A stretch of 64,000 nucleotides of DNA, taken from the NCBI GenBank assembly GCA_033558025.1, contig JAUCEF010000007.1:4340001-4404000 (forward strand). The letters run 5' to 3'. The stretch is from Phytophthora sp. 'mugwort'. Lineage: Eukaryota > Oomycota > Peronosporomycetes > Peronosporales > Peronosporaceae. This document shows positions 49,491-60,911 of the stretch, in pieces (the first letter of the stretch is position 1; every line of letters starts with the position of its first letter). Below the pieces are notes generated by a model that searched no databases, was not told the origin of the DNA, and was given only the letters and a program-made list of their open reading frames with translations. A program made the translations under genes and the position numbers.

Positions 49491-50999
49491 CACCTTTGCC
49501 CGGCCAAACTCGGAATAGCCAGCAGGCAAAGCCAGAAGTTACGAAAATATAAATTTTGAGCTACGTTGGGTAACGCTGTAATTTTTACTTTAGCTATAAA
49601 CTCTGCAAATAAGGCCAAAGTTCCCTAAACCAAACTCGGAAATAGCGCAGTGCTCATGTTCCGTAGCGCATATCCAGCAAGTTCGTAACATTGACGACAG
49701 CATCGCGGCAGTGCAGCACCATCTGTGACACCAACGTAGATGTCATGCAGTGCATGCTAACCTGTGCTGCACGCTCCATAAATCTCATTTTCCGCTCTGC
49801 AAGCGTGAGTAAGTTACCATCCTCATCCCGATGGACATTTCTGCGTCGATCACAAATTTTATTTCGTCCGCAGCCAGGCAGCACTTGATTTTCGCCTTGA
49901 ACGCGCTGAAGCACCCCTCAATGGGGTTACACATTGATGAGTAGGGACCCAGCCTCAGCAGCTCCATGTCAGCGTGTTCCACAACGCGCTGCTCTGTCTG
50001 ACTGTAGGCCGGAGCGTTTTCAAGGATGATAACTATTTTCTTACCGCCGTAGCACGTGCGAAAAACATCAGAGCCCTTCCACAAATGCAGCGTTGCAATC
50101 CATCTGGATACTGCCTTGTTGAAGGCGATGATGTACAAGCCCAATGCTGGAGCTGACAGCACATTGAATTTGGAGGTTTGCACCCTTTGAAGGAGGCAGA
50201 ATAACGACCGCTCGGCCTCCTTTCTTAGCGCGACCTTAATTACGCTTGCAGTAGACGCTATAGTTCGTATCATCGTAATAGACGATGCAGTTCCCTTCAC
50301 GTTGGTGACTTAACAGCTTCTCCGCAATTTGCTGCCGCTTGATCTTGTTAGCCTCGTTGTTGCAGTTGAGGGCTCGATGCGTGCTCGCTTCACCGTATAT
50401 GTCAGCCCCACCAAGTGGCGGCTTCTCGTGGACGTGGACATTTTCAGGTCTAAGTCCAGGAACAACAGGGACTTCATCGACTCCAACCAGTTCTCGTTAA
50501 GGTACGTCTCCGAATGCACCACGAACTCCGGAGTGATCTTCATTGAGGTGTCACGTCCCCCTCCACGCTTCCGATCCACGGCACGGTTTCGACTAACTAA
50601 ATCGTACGCTGTGTACGTGGGGAAGCCGTTGCTTTTGGCGATGCTTTTCGCCAATCAGGACGACCCGCGCGGTAGGCGTCGAGCACCCGCTGACGCTTCA
50701 AGTACGGTGTGCGGAGAGGCGCGGGGGATTTGGCTGGGCATCTGGGCTCGAGGGAGGATATTAGGAAGTGAGTCCTAGCTTTCAGTTCGTCTCGCGTTGC
50801 CTTCGCGTGCGGGAGAATATTGACTGGCCCCCGCGCCCGTGCTACTTCTGAGTTTGGTTAAGGGAATTCTGGCCTTGCTTGCAGAGTTTTTTTTAGTTAA
50901 AGTGAAAATTAAAGTGTAACCCAACGTAATTCAAAACTTATGTTTTCGTAACTTCTGACTTTGCTTGCTGGCTATTTCGAGTTTGGCCGGGCAAAGGTG
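49491..50999 (-). mobile_element. Tc1-like element with about 150-bp inverted repeats
   Basis: Inverted repeats at 49491-49640 and 50850-50999 align over about 150 bp with modest divergence, starting CACCTTTGCCCGGCCAAACT at each outer end. TA lies directly outside both ends (49489-49490 and 51000-51001), a Tc1/mariner duplication. A broken transposase lies on minus between the repeats. Confidence 0.88.
49650..50654 (-). pseudogene. Tc1-like transposase, frameshifted and catalytic Asp lost
   Basis: The N-terminal half at 50654-50310 reads RNRAVDRKRGGGRDTSMKI, FVVHSETYLNEN and STSTRSRHLVGLTYTVKRAR, a helix-turn-helix region. The catalytic part at 50300-49785 reads GKKIVIILENAPAYSQTEQR and ELLRLGPYSSMCNPIEGCF. 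The usual DNAPAH is ENAPAY, so the second catalytic Asp is Glu, while the final NPIE is kept. Frames change near 50300 and 49800. Confidence 0.75.
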
Positions 51000-51180
51000 T
51001 AGTTCCGGCCCCTCTGAACCACCAAGATGGCTTTCTTGGTGATCAGCCAAGCGGCCCACGCGCGCTAGTGACCCGTGCAAGAACGGTGCACATTAATGTA
51101 GGGTCCGCCAGTGCTGTTGGATTATGTGAGTGTGAAGTTGAGACTCAGAGATACGCGTACCATTTTGATGCCACGACGGG

Positions 51181-51867
51181 ACTACTACTACTACTACTAC
51201 TACTGCTGCTACCACTACTACAACAACAGCAACTACTACCACTACTACCACTACTACTACATCAAAAATATAATAAAACTAATACTACTACAAATACTAC
51301 TTCTACGTTATCCTACTATACTATTACGACTATTCTGCAAAACTACTTCTACTACAACAACGGCTATACTGACTACTTCATCTACAACAACTATTAGAAT
51401 ATTATATTATGATATTACCTTAGTACTACTAAACTGTGAATACAATTTTACTACTACTATACAGCTACTACTACTACTTAACTATAACCTATACTACTAC
51501 TTCTACAATAGTTATTGTTACTACTGCTACTGTTTTCTGCTCCTGCTACTGCATTATTACCACTACAGTACAATACCACTACACTACTACTCGTAGCAAT
51601 ATACTATAAATATTTGCCTACTACATCTTTTACTACGCATACGATACTATTGCTACTAAATGCTACTATCTTTATTGATACAACTACTACTACTTGTACG
51701 ATTGCTACTAATAGTAATTCTGTTCTTGATACTACTACTACCTTTGCGACAACTATTACTACGCTACTAATACTTGCACGTTTACTATATTATCACTTTT
51801 ATTGTTACTACCATTACGATTAGTTATTCTGCTGCTACTACTATGACTACTACTACGACGACGACTA
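51181..51867. repeat. 690-bp ACT-type trinucleotide tract, G-poor
   Basis: From 51181 the plus strand is almost wholly interrupted ACT/TAC/CTA triplets, pure at first and degenerate further on, ending with ACG triplets near 51867. G is nearly absent on this strand. Translations give Tyr, Thr or Leu runs with no protein meaning. Confidence 0.9.
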
Positions 51868-52519
51868 AGGGGCGTTCTTCACGCGTAGAATTTGTAAAAT
51901 TGTAGTACCGGTACTATAGCTTCTAGAAAGATTGCGTAATTAATCCTTGCATAGAATCTGTCTCCTTTAAAACCGTACAACGCTCGTCGGTGAACGAGGC
52001 AAAGGGAAGAATTTGGGAGAACGGGCGTCAGACTGAATTTTGCAGTGAACAAATCACGACAAGCTCCGTTCGGCGGTTCATCAGCATGAACTTTAACTCC
52101 TTGCTTTGGACCAGACAAGCCTTCCTGACTCCAATGGAGAAGACACCTCTGCCTTCTCGCATGAAGGTGGAGGCAGGAGTCTAGCCACCACCATAGACCT
52201 TTCTTAGCTGTCAGTGGAAAACAAGCTGGTCAATACAGTCAAGCCAGTCAAGCCGGCGAGCAAAGAACCGGCAAAGGACGCTTATCTCGCTTCCGCTCGC
52301 GCAGCAAACACCAGCCTCGTTTTTGCCAGGCGATTCATAGGATGAGTACCGTGTCTTGAGTGAGATCGCGCTCGTAAAAGCCTGATTTCGATGGTCCTCC
52401 AGGCGATGAGAGCACAGCACGATCCCCAAGCCAAGACAAGGACTCAGCAATGTCTGTTGCCAGTGGTGATACTGCATATGAAGAAACGGCTGGTGAGAAA
52501 TGACGTTTGAAGGCTTCGA
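51868..52519. other. No recognised gene
   Basis: Short ORFs only. A plus-strand piece at 52400-52500 may be the eroded start of the next ORF. Confidence 0.4.
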
Positions 52520-53560
52520 GTGTTCAGATGCACTAGTTCAGCGCGACGGCAAAAGACCGAAGTTCCAATTGTTCTCATGGTCAAAGGCAAGGATACCAAA
52601 GAAATCAAGTACACAGAGCTTCGCGTATTCTGTGCACGTGTCGTAATTAGAGCATACAAGAACAAGTCCAAAGCCACGCTCTTGGAGTTTATCGCGCAGA
52701 AGATGAAGAACAACAAGGTGTGCCAGCCCATTTTTGGCGCCAGAATGACCCAGCGCATTGAACCCGTGCGTAAGCAGATTCAATGCCCGCTTCGACTGAT
52801 AAATGTTATGTCTTATTCATTAACCGCTTTATTGCGCTTGCCGACCGACACTCGCGTACGGACTTGGATGGCCCTGTATCGAAAATTCTCTGTTCTGGGG
52901 ACTTACTTCGAGGATGACACCCCATCGGATGAGTTTGATAATTTGGTGGCCGTCCACTCTGTGTTGGATCCGCATAATATTGATCCAGCGCAAGTTATTC
53001 CCCCCACACAGCGAGCATCTGCGTGCTATCTGGGGCTCGTCACACGCAGCATATAATATAGCTTATGTCCGGTTCACCAAGGCCAGAACAATGACTTTTA
53101 CCGTTTCTGTGACGGACGATTGGATGCTCTTTTCTTCCTCGCACCTCCATGTTTGCAAGTGACCAGGACTCACTGCTACGATTAATCAAGAGCTCCCGGA
53201 CAACGTATACTACGAGAATGAGGATGACCACAAGCTCCTCTTCGAAACCGCGTTTTAAGAAATAAGTGACGTCGCGGAAGCAATTCGAGGGTTTAGAATC
53301 AGCTAGAGGCTCTGGAGGAACGCAAATACCGATTTTTGGAAATGAAAGAAACCCAGAAGGTAGAATATCTGCAACAGCGGTCACGACGAAAATCACGACG
53401 TGCTGCGCTGCAAGAATATACTATCTTGCGCGATCGGCTGCGAGCTTTTTATTTAAAACTCAACACTAACGTCGCCCCGTCCGTCCGTCTGTCACGCCAT
53501 AACGTGATTCTAGACGCAATCTCATTGGCTGCCGAGCGCAGCGAAGGCGGACCCCGTTAG
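52520..53560 (+). pseudogene. Repeat-family ORF of unknown function, broken
   Basis: The first frame, 52520-53056, opens at GTG. It encodes KYTELRVFCARVVIRAYKNK, KATLLEFIAQKMKNNKV, QCPLRLINVMSYSLTALLRL and VLDPHNIDPAQVIPP. A second frame near 53090-53160 reads NDFYRFCDGRLDALFF. A third at about 53285-53560 is a basic coiled coil (LEALEERKYRFLEMKETQKV and ALQEYTILRDRLRAFYLKL). The small helical N-terminal motif looks SAP-like. The order resembles a dispersed oomycete ORF family, probably carried by a transposon. I cannot name a function. At least two frameshifts are present. Confidence 0.5.
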
Positions 53561-54059
53561 CATTCCACCGAAGGCGGCCATTGGCGAAAATATAAATAAA
53601 ACGATTGGTTGAAACTTGATGTATATTTTTAGCCTGCGTCCGTTAGACCGTCACATGCAAGGTGTGCGAGGCGCGAGTGGTGTCGCTCGCGCTCGGTCTT
53701 GACGGGCTGGGACTGCAGCGCATAGGCAGGTCCACCTACTGGGAGCAAAAATAATCCCGCCGCCGCCTACGCAGCGGTGCTCGACTAGTGGTCAGCAAGA
53801 ACACGAGACGAACACTAGGATTCGGGAGAGCATTAACGAAGAAATAACTTTCTTAAAAAGCAAAAAGCAGAAGATATTAGAAGAATTGTAAGCAGGCAGT
53901 ATCTGCTCAATCTAACTTGGCCCTACACAACAAGTGCCTATGCGGTCGACTAAGAGATGAGCCTTAAATGAAGGACACGATCCTTTCGCGCAAGTCGGAC
54001 ACCACCGAGAGGCTATATGCGCCTTGCTCAAGTGGATCACTTGACCAAAACAAAAAAAA
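53561..54059. other. No recognised gene
   Basis: About 500 bp without ORFs that resemble proteins. It may include the end of the PIF/Harbinger-type element to the right. Confidence 0.4.
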
Positions 54060-55190
54060 ACGTTTTGGATCCCCGAGGCAGTTGAGCTTGCATCTATTCT
54101 CTTTCCTCCGCGACGACAACAGCCTCACCGAAATCCGCACAAAATTTGTGTAAGCGCGCCATGGCCACGCGAGCTTGGCTTGTGTTCTTTAGACTTAGTG
54201 ACATCGGAGTTTTGAGGCATCTCCATTTGTTTGCAGTCTTCCAAATACCTGCTCAATCTTGATTCTCAACTGGCTAACGTAGAAGTCGTAGGTGTCGTAT
54301 GGGGCTCATTTTGCCTAGTCTGCGAAAGTTAGCAAGGCAAGTGCTCAGAAGGTGTTAAGCCCCCAACGGCAATTAGGTAGCGAATGTGACCTAACCTGTC
54401 AGTAAAATCAGCCAGTTTTGTTTTCTTGAATGCTCACAAGTCGCTCGAACCCCCAGGGGATACAACAGCGAAAAAATAAAACGACATGCGTGATCACAAG
54501 CGGCTTGAACATTCGATCCCATGTTATGATAGTCCCAGAAAAGTAGGCTCGAACATTGCCGGCCTCTTTTCGCGAAGGCGTCACAATTTTCACCAGCATC
54601 CCATCTACGCAGCCGAGGCAGCCATCTAGCACACCTTCCGTACTTTAGCGCTTGAAGAGAGCAGCAGCGCGGTCTATCTCATGAGTCGTGGTAGAAAGAA
54701 CAATCGCGAGGTCAGAACACCGCAGTATCGCGGAGACACCCTTGTGCACGCATCGATAGAACGAAGGCACACTGATGTGCCACGTCTCTGACGTAAGGTA
54801 AGATCCGCCCGCGAGGTAGCGCAAGACGCAATGCAGCACAACTTCAGCAGAGACTGGTGCTATCCCGTTTTCAACGAAGACATGACGCCGTTGACAGAAA
54901 GGTCTCCCCCAAGCAATGCCACCAAACTCTCAAAAGGTCGGTCATCCATTCGACGCGTACGATTGAACTTATCTTCGCACCTTAGGCATTGAACATGCTC
55001 GCTCCAGATCATCCGCTGGCGAGCATAAATCCTCTCTCGAGTATTCAGCCCCGCAGCTGCTGCTGCAAACAAAACCATCGCAGCTTCGTCTTGCATTCGT
55101 TCTCAGAGTCACTGTCACTGCTAGCCAAGAGATCGTAATCAGGATTGATGCTTCTGCCGAACAGCGAGATCTAGTCGCAATACTCACTGC
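54060..55190 (-). pseudogene. PIF/Harbinger-type transposase, decayed
   Basis: On minus, 55096-54860 reads RRMDDRPFESLVALLGGDLS. 54839-54645 reads MLHCVLRYLAGGSYL, SVPSFYRCVHKGVSAILRC and TTTHEIDRAAALFKR. 54632-54500 reads LDGCLGCVDGMLVKIVTPSR, with the first catalytic Asp in the VDG motif, then GNVRAYFSG. After a frame change MGSNVQAACDHACRFIF carries the second catalytic Asp in CDH. Near 54290-54220 comes YDTYDFYVSQLRIKIEQVFG, with the third catalytic residue in RIKIEQVFGRL. The order fits DDE_4 transposases. Several frameshifts are present. Inverted repeats and the TTA/TAA-type duplication were not found. Confidence 0.7.
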
Positions 55191-56239
55191 TACGCTCTGC
55201 GAGCGATGCTAGGTCCCAGGTATCTGTGTAGAATCGAAGTCAGCGTGCTGCTCCATGCGTGGCGACGCGAGTTGTGCTAGGCAGAATTCGAGATTACCAG
55301 TTCACTTTTGTTCTCAATGGCGAGGTAAAATTGTAGTAGCGGTGAATAGGCTCGTCTCTCACACGTTTCGGCCGCTGAAAATGTTCTACAATTCTACCGC
55401 CGTTAACCCTTTAAGACCGGAAATTTTCTTAGAAGCCTTTTTAGGGCCTATGGTAGCTCCCAATGAAATTGCAGCAGAATTGAAAAATCGTCGAATCACA
55501 TTCGAAGTATCCACCACGTGGAAGGGCCACTGATGATGAGCAGGCGGGGGGGGGGGGACATTGCCGAAATGAGCGACGATAATCAATGCAGGATACGCTG
55601 ATTGAGCATGGGGGGCAAGCTCAGCAGTAGCGCTGACGGTGTACATGTGAAGAAGGCCCGAAGGGCTATCTGTCAGCTATACGTTTACCACAAGTTTGGG
55701 AGCCTCGTCAAGACCCGCCTCGTGCGTGTACCAGAGTGCGTGATGAGCGAGATTAGAGCACGCTGGCACGATTGAGGATGTGCGTTTGAGAGATGCAATT
55801 GGGTTGCTATATTCACAGTTTTCTAACTTACAAGACTGATCCGTTGGCGCTTTATTGTCTAGGTGTTGGGTCCTTCAGCAACAAGCGCGAATCTGGATTT
55901 TGTGAGACTCAATGATGCTGGTATTCTCTCTGTGCCGGGTATGCACTTTTGGTATCCCGCTTGTCGTCATAATAACCATTGAAGGCTTCCACTGCCGCTG
56001 CGTTCTCACTCATCATGTGTTTGTAGTGTACCGCCATGAAGCATTCAACATGGTAACCACGCCGACAACGTGTACAGGCATATTTCACGCGACCCCCCCT
56101 CCTGGTTGAGCACAGAAGTTCCTCGAATTCGCGTTAGCATGTGCTGCGACGAATCACTGCCAGTGATGTCCACAATGCGTTCACGATGTGTTGCTCGCTG
56201 CTGCATTGATGCCAGATGCAGCTGCAATTAGCTTATGAA
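55191..56239. other. No recognised gene
   Basis: Short ORFs only. A plus-strand ORF at 55255-55533 ends beside a run of ten G and resembles nothing known. A TTAACCC at 55403 could be the end of the piggyBac-like element to the right, but no partner end was found. Confidence 0.4.
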
Positions 56240-57907
56240 CGATGTCTTACAGCGCGGATGTTTTACTGCCCCAGAGCCATACAATTTTTTGCAGCGCGGA
56301 TGTTTTTTACTGCTCCAGAGCCATACTGATCAGTAATAATCCGATACATGGCAAAGGCGTTGTGCTCTGCCACACCCAGCAGCCATGTAAACGCACTCAG
56401 GTTGACCGCCGCTTGCGACGGCGCGTAGGACTAGTGCTTCACAATCTGGTCAAGCCGGTCCACCGCGTTCATGAATTGATTGTAAGCGCAGACACGGACT
56501 GGGGTACATATTTTTCATCGTCGAAATACCTCGGTTCCCGTCCATCGCTGTACCATATCCATACCACGACAACCACGCTTGTGCCTCTGGTGAGCTTCCG
56601 TCTTGCACATCAGCAGAGGGCGTAGCTACCGGGTCATTTGTGTAGAACAGCACCACCCTTATATCTCGGAACACTATGTATCCAGCATGATGTGAACGCT
56701 GCCGTGGAGGCGCAAAATATATTTTTGTGCTTTTCTCAAGTGTTTCTCACTCTGTTTGTGGCTTTCTCGGCTTCTTTCAGATTTTCCAGTGTCGATGGTG
56801 CTACCAATTTCCATGCACCGTGCTCCGCATCCTTTAGTGCCGGAATGACTGTTTCGGCAGCAGGCACTGTCAAACTAACGACATAATTGTGTCGGCAGGT
56901 CCCAATGATGCGCGTTTCGCCTGTGCTTATGCTCAAATCATGCTTAACAAAGGTATGCCGAGTGTAATACGAATCCATTACAACGACCCGCTTTCCACTT
57001 GGAGCTGAAAGTTGTTGGTTCTGCAGAGACAGCATTGCTACCCACAATGCGGTCGCACACTCGCAGCGCGTAGCCATCGACCTTCGAATCTCCGAAAAAA
57101 ATGCAAGTTTATCGCTCTAAATGCCCGGCAACGGTGGTGTTGTCACTGCCATTATCCAAAAGCTCGTGCATATGGAGGGTTTTTTAGTCAGTAAGAGCGT
57201 AAAGCGCACAGCATGTTGGTCCGGCTTTGATGCATGTACGTGCAGCTGAGCGGGCCTTAATGCGGATAGAGCTTTCTTCAAGGGCAGAACTCCATTGGGG
57301 ACTGCAAATGAAGCACACTTCTTGAGAATATTGTTCTAAATGAGGCCCGAATCACCATGAATAGGTCACAGTTCATTGTGATCTGGAAAGTAGGTGCCCG
57401 TACAATTCATTTGTCGACTAATAATCCAGTGGGCACAGGCTAGCGGCAACCTCCATATCGATGTAAGCATTGAGTTCGCGAACCATAATGACGGGAACGC
57501 CATTCTCTTGAAGGCGAAGGTGCAGAATGTTATATACTTTTCCGCTAAGAACATCGCAAATAGCCCGGAATCCCCTTCGTCGTGTACGCGCGCCTAATCT
57601 TCGCTTCTTGAAGTAGCGTGATGCCACCAGCGTCTTCGAGCTCTTGGAGATTTACTGAGTCACTCGTCGTTACACCTTCGCCGACGTTATTCCCGAGCAC
57701 TTCACCTACTATACGTAAGTCACCACTCGCCGCTTCGCCCTCCACACGCAAGCCTTCTGTCCGCCTTCCTTCGATGTCAGCTACACGCAAGCCTTCATCG
57801 TCGTGGTCTTCCTCACTACCATATCCGCATTCTCGCTCACATTCTCCTTCTACCAGCGCGCCATCACTGGATGGTTCCCACCCGGATAAGAGCAGCCCGA
57901 TGTCCAT
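56240..57907 (-). pseudogene. Second piggyBac-like transposase, decayed
   Basis: On minus, 57907-57545 is an acidic N-terminal region (ECERECGYGSEEDHDDEGLR). 57570-57420 reads FRAICDVLSGKVYNILHLRL in another frame. The catalytic region at 57077-56736 reads SGKRVVVMDSYYTRHTFVKH, with a DDE-type Asp in VVMDSYY, then TGETRIIGTCRHNYVVSL and AALKDAEHGAWKLVA (Pro for the first Ala). 56674-56450 reads FRDIRVVLFYTNDPVATPSA. A further frame, near 56480-56350, has NAVDRLDQIV and FTWLLGVAQHNAFAMY. Compared with the piggyBac-like remnant at 2391-4720 it covers a different, more complete catalytic part. Several frameshifts make it inactive. Confidence 0.65.
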
Positions 57908-58456
57908 GCAGTTGTTAGTCAGCGGGGGGGGGGGGGTCTGTAGTGATTGAAAAAAAAAAGATTTGAAGGCACACCAAGGGAAATCACGTCGCCCAACCCC
58001 GGCGCTTAGTAAATAGGCGGACGATTGGCAGTATAAGAGCCCCCGTTTGGGCCTTCTGGCCTACGTTCTACTGTCTGTGACGCTTGGTGTAGGCATTTGA
58101 GCCAGTAGCACGGTACATTCATTAGCTGTTTAATGAGACGGCCTTTCTGCCCCGGTCTCAAAGGGATAAGAAAGCCCCTAATAATAAAATAATAATAAAT
58201 ATACTTCAAGTAATAATAATGCTCACATGAGGGATAAATTCACGTACATGTCAATAACCTTTAACTAGTATATCTAGCTTCTGCGTAAAAGAGCTGCTGA
58301 TGTAGCACGCAGCAGGTCTTGCCCCTATTGTAGGCTACGCGATCATGGAGACTAAAACGCATGAGAACAATCATCGCCGTTTTTTTTAATCGATACATAT
58401 ACAAGTTGAATTTATGGGAACGTTACATTAGAGGGTCGGCGCCTATAGACGGCAAA
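57908..58456. other. No gene; 3' flank of bZIP gene 1
   Basis: Contains a run of 12 G at about 57926-57937 followed by an A run, and AT-rich sequence. Polyadenylation signals for the minus-strand bZIP gene could lie here, but none is clear. Confidence 0.4.
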
Positions 58457-59509
58457 TTAAACAGGGACCGGGCTGTTCGTATCCAAACAGGCTGCTGCTA
58501 CATCTTCCAGGTTTCCAAGCACCCGAACCAATGCGCCCACAAAGTCCGTGTTGACTTCCAAGCGCTCGACACACCCAGTCTGCTCGTCAAGAAGGAAGGT
58601 CAGTGTGCAACTACAATTGAGCCTTTGTCCAAGAAGTTGCTCACGAAGAACAGCATTGTCGATACCAGCATTCTGATATTTCCTCTTCGACAGGTTGGGA
58701 AACGCTTTGATCACAGAGAGCTCTGTCACCGTCGCGCAAAATCTCCCTGTGGCAATCATGACGCTAGTCGTCATGGACTCGATCCGCTCCAACCGCAGCT
58801 CGGGGTCTCCGAAGTTCAGCAAGAACCGCCGCAAGTGATTCGTTATAGTTAACACTCCGGAGAGGTCATCCATGGTCACATCAGACGAGAAGCAAGCGTG
58901 TAGAAACATCAGGCTTATGTGCGTATTGTCATCGTTCACCATCCCTATGGTGTTCGTCATGCGCCAGGGAAAGTGAACACTGTCTTCGAGCAGGCGAGAA
59001 ACTTCGGCCACGATGGTCCATGGACACTGCTTGGGTTTCTCACACGAGGTAAGGCTTCCGTGCTCGTGTTTCAAATTGTCGACCTCATGGCGCAGCCGTT
59101 CGACGCTCTCCTCAAGCTGCAGCTGACGATTCAGCTGTTTTTGGCGGTAACGAGCTTGAATTCTTCTGCGCTGTGCGCGTTTACTGATGGTTCTCGGATT
59201 GCATATGATCATTTGGCTGGCCTTCGTGGGGCTAATCGATGCCGTTCGCTTCACGCCAGTTACACGTAAGCTCGACGGTATCGGTCTGGTAGTTGCTGTG
59301 ATCTGATAGGAATCTGACTGCGAGAGCAGCGCGTCCTCCACGTCGTTATTTGGTGCGGCAATCGACTTCAACTTGTCTAGGAAGTCAAAATCATTTCGAG
59401 CCCCAGGTGCACGTGGGAGTACGTGTCTAATGAGTTTGTCGCTAAATTGTCCTCGGCTCGGACAAAAGCGGTGAAATGAAGTCGGGAACTTTATGGAGGT
59501 GGATGTCAT
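58457..59509 (-). CDS. bZIP transcription factor, oomycete type (Arg at -18)
   Basis: A 350-residue protein from the ATG at 59507-59509; the frame is open to 59620, but that codon is TTG. A conserved N-terminal block reads FSDKLIRHVLPRAP at about residues 22-35. The basic region (SKRAQRRRIQARYRQKQ, about 109-125) leads to leucines at 132, 139, 146 and 153 with exact seven-residue spacing. Counting from these, the nearly invariant Asn at -18 is Arg, the -11 Ser/Cys is Tyr, and Arg at -10 is kept. The C-terminal 180 residues form a helical domain (PWTIVAEVSRLLEDSVHFPW, then CATVTELSVIKAFPNLSKRK) shared with the bZIP at 60912. It should bind DNA as a dimer in the nucleus. A flanking-promoter-like CTCAATTTGCGTC lies about 90 nt upstream. 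Confidence 0.88.
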   Translation of the reverse strand: MTSTSIKFPTSFHRFCPSRGQFSDKLIRHVLPRAPGARNDFDFLDKLKSIAAPNNDVEDALLSQSDSYQITATTRPIPSSLRVTGVKRTASISPTKASQMIICNPRTISKRAQRRRIQARYRQKQLNRQLQLEESVERLRHEVDNLKHEHGSLTSCEKPKQCPWTIVAEVSRLLEDSVHFPWRMTNTIGMVNDDNTHISLMFLHACFSSDVTMDDLSGVLTITNHLRRFLLNFGDPELRLERIESMTTSVMIATGRFCATVTELSVIKAFPNLSKRKYQNAGIDNAVLREQLLGQRLNCSCTLTFLLDEQTGCVERLEVNTDFVGALVRVLGNLEDVAAACLDTNSPVPV

Positions 59510-60911
59510 CGAGAGAGCAGCAGTATCGTCGAGAGTAGGTGGAGTGTATGTTACGTGTTGAGGAGGTGATTTGTTGAGTAGTGAGAACCTTGGAAGACGC
59601 AAATTGAGTGTGTTGTGCAATGTAATCGAAGGTGCCGTATGTAAACACGAGCACAGTAGACTTCACTATGGCTCCAGCTCGTCTATAGTACCGTCCAATC
59701 AGAAGTATGTGTAAACTCAGCGCGTAGTTTGATGACCACTGTTTCGCCTTGGATGAAGACAGCGCTTAGATGCTGTAATCACTGAAGGTGATTGTTCACC
59801 GCGATAATTCACTTAGTAAGGGGAAGTGGTAGGTAGCGAGCTATGACATCCATCCTAGCGTACGATTTGAACGGAACGGTGACGTTGGCACAACCACTAG
59901 ATTTTGACTGTACTGTACACCCTCTTCTATTTCCGGCACAAGACCATATCCTACTGGCATACATTTTCTAACGTTAGTCATGCTTAGTGGCTACGATGTA
60001 GAATACGTACTGTACAACCCAAACATGAGATTAGCTCGAGGACATCGCAAGCTTCTAGGGCCCGTGGCAAATGTCTTAAAACTTTAACCATGGACACTAC
60101 GAGCTTAAAGCAGCGCCCAACCGGGACGGAAAGTATGCTAGACGATAGTAGCCACCTAGTGGACTACATGGGCACTTCATCTGCGCCAAAAGATGAACGT
60201 AATTATTGTACGATATTCGGAAGTGGTCGCGTGGGAAACTGCACACTTAGCATACGAAACCGCAAAAACGAAATTAAGAGCGGTTAAATGACAATGGAAG
60301 CCATAGTTTACCCCGAACCTGGCGCGGTCGCAAAAGTTCGATTACGCCGTCCTCGGACCTCTACCGGGTACATGTACACCAACATGTCGGTCTCACATGT
60401 CGTAAGCTTGAGTTGTGATGAGACGATATTAGAAACCCTATTTAGTACTGACCTACCATGCACAGTAGAAGCTTGCCCTATGCTATACAAATACGAAGCA
60501 AAGTATATATATAACAAACTTACCGGTCCGACGCGTACTGTACTGCTCGGGTAACGTTACGACAAAAGATAAAATTCAGATTTCAGATTTGGTTATGGCA
60601 CTTCAAATGTGGAGTCGTAGATGTCAGACAATGTATGGTGCGCTTGGATAAAAAACAATCAACGTCTTGTGTTTCAAGACTAGAGGGCTCGTTGTCGACC
60701 AATGTTCAGTATCACTTCGGCATTACAGTTAATCCAGCGCTGTGGTTCCACCTTTTTTGCTACTTCGTGCGTTGACGATGGTAGCGAGACCGTTAATAAA
60801 GTTGCACACAAGCGATAGATCGTTAATGATTCACGCGCCACCGATATCTGTGAACTCGACAGTCCTAAAACGAATTACGTGGTTGTCGATGTGCATGATG
60901 TCGTTATACTT
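59510..60911. other. Intergenic region between the two bZIP genes
   Basis: 1.4 kb. Only the promoter side of bZIP gene 1 and the 3' flank of bZIP gene 2 are expected. Small ORFs at 60090-60287 and 60288-60554 resemble nothing known. Confidence 0.5.

Noticed and set aside
51111..51596. 161-codon Tyr-rich ORF in the triplet tract
   Set aside because: It is an effect of translating ACT/TAC repeats, and other frames give Thr or Leu runs of similar length.
55403..55409. TTAACCC as a possible piggyBac end near the remnant at 56240-57907
   Set aside because: No matching GGGTTAA end was found on the other side, and the motif is short enough to occur by chance.
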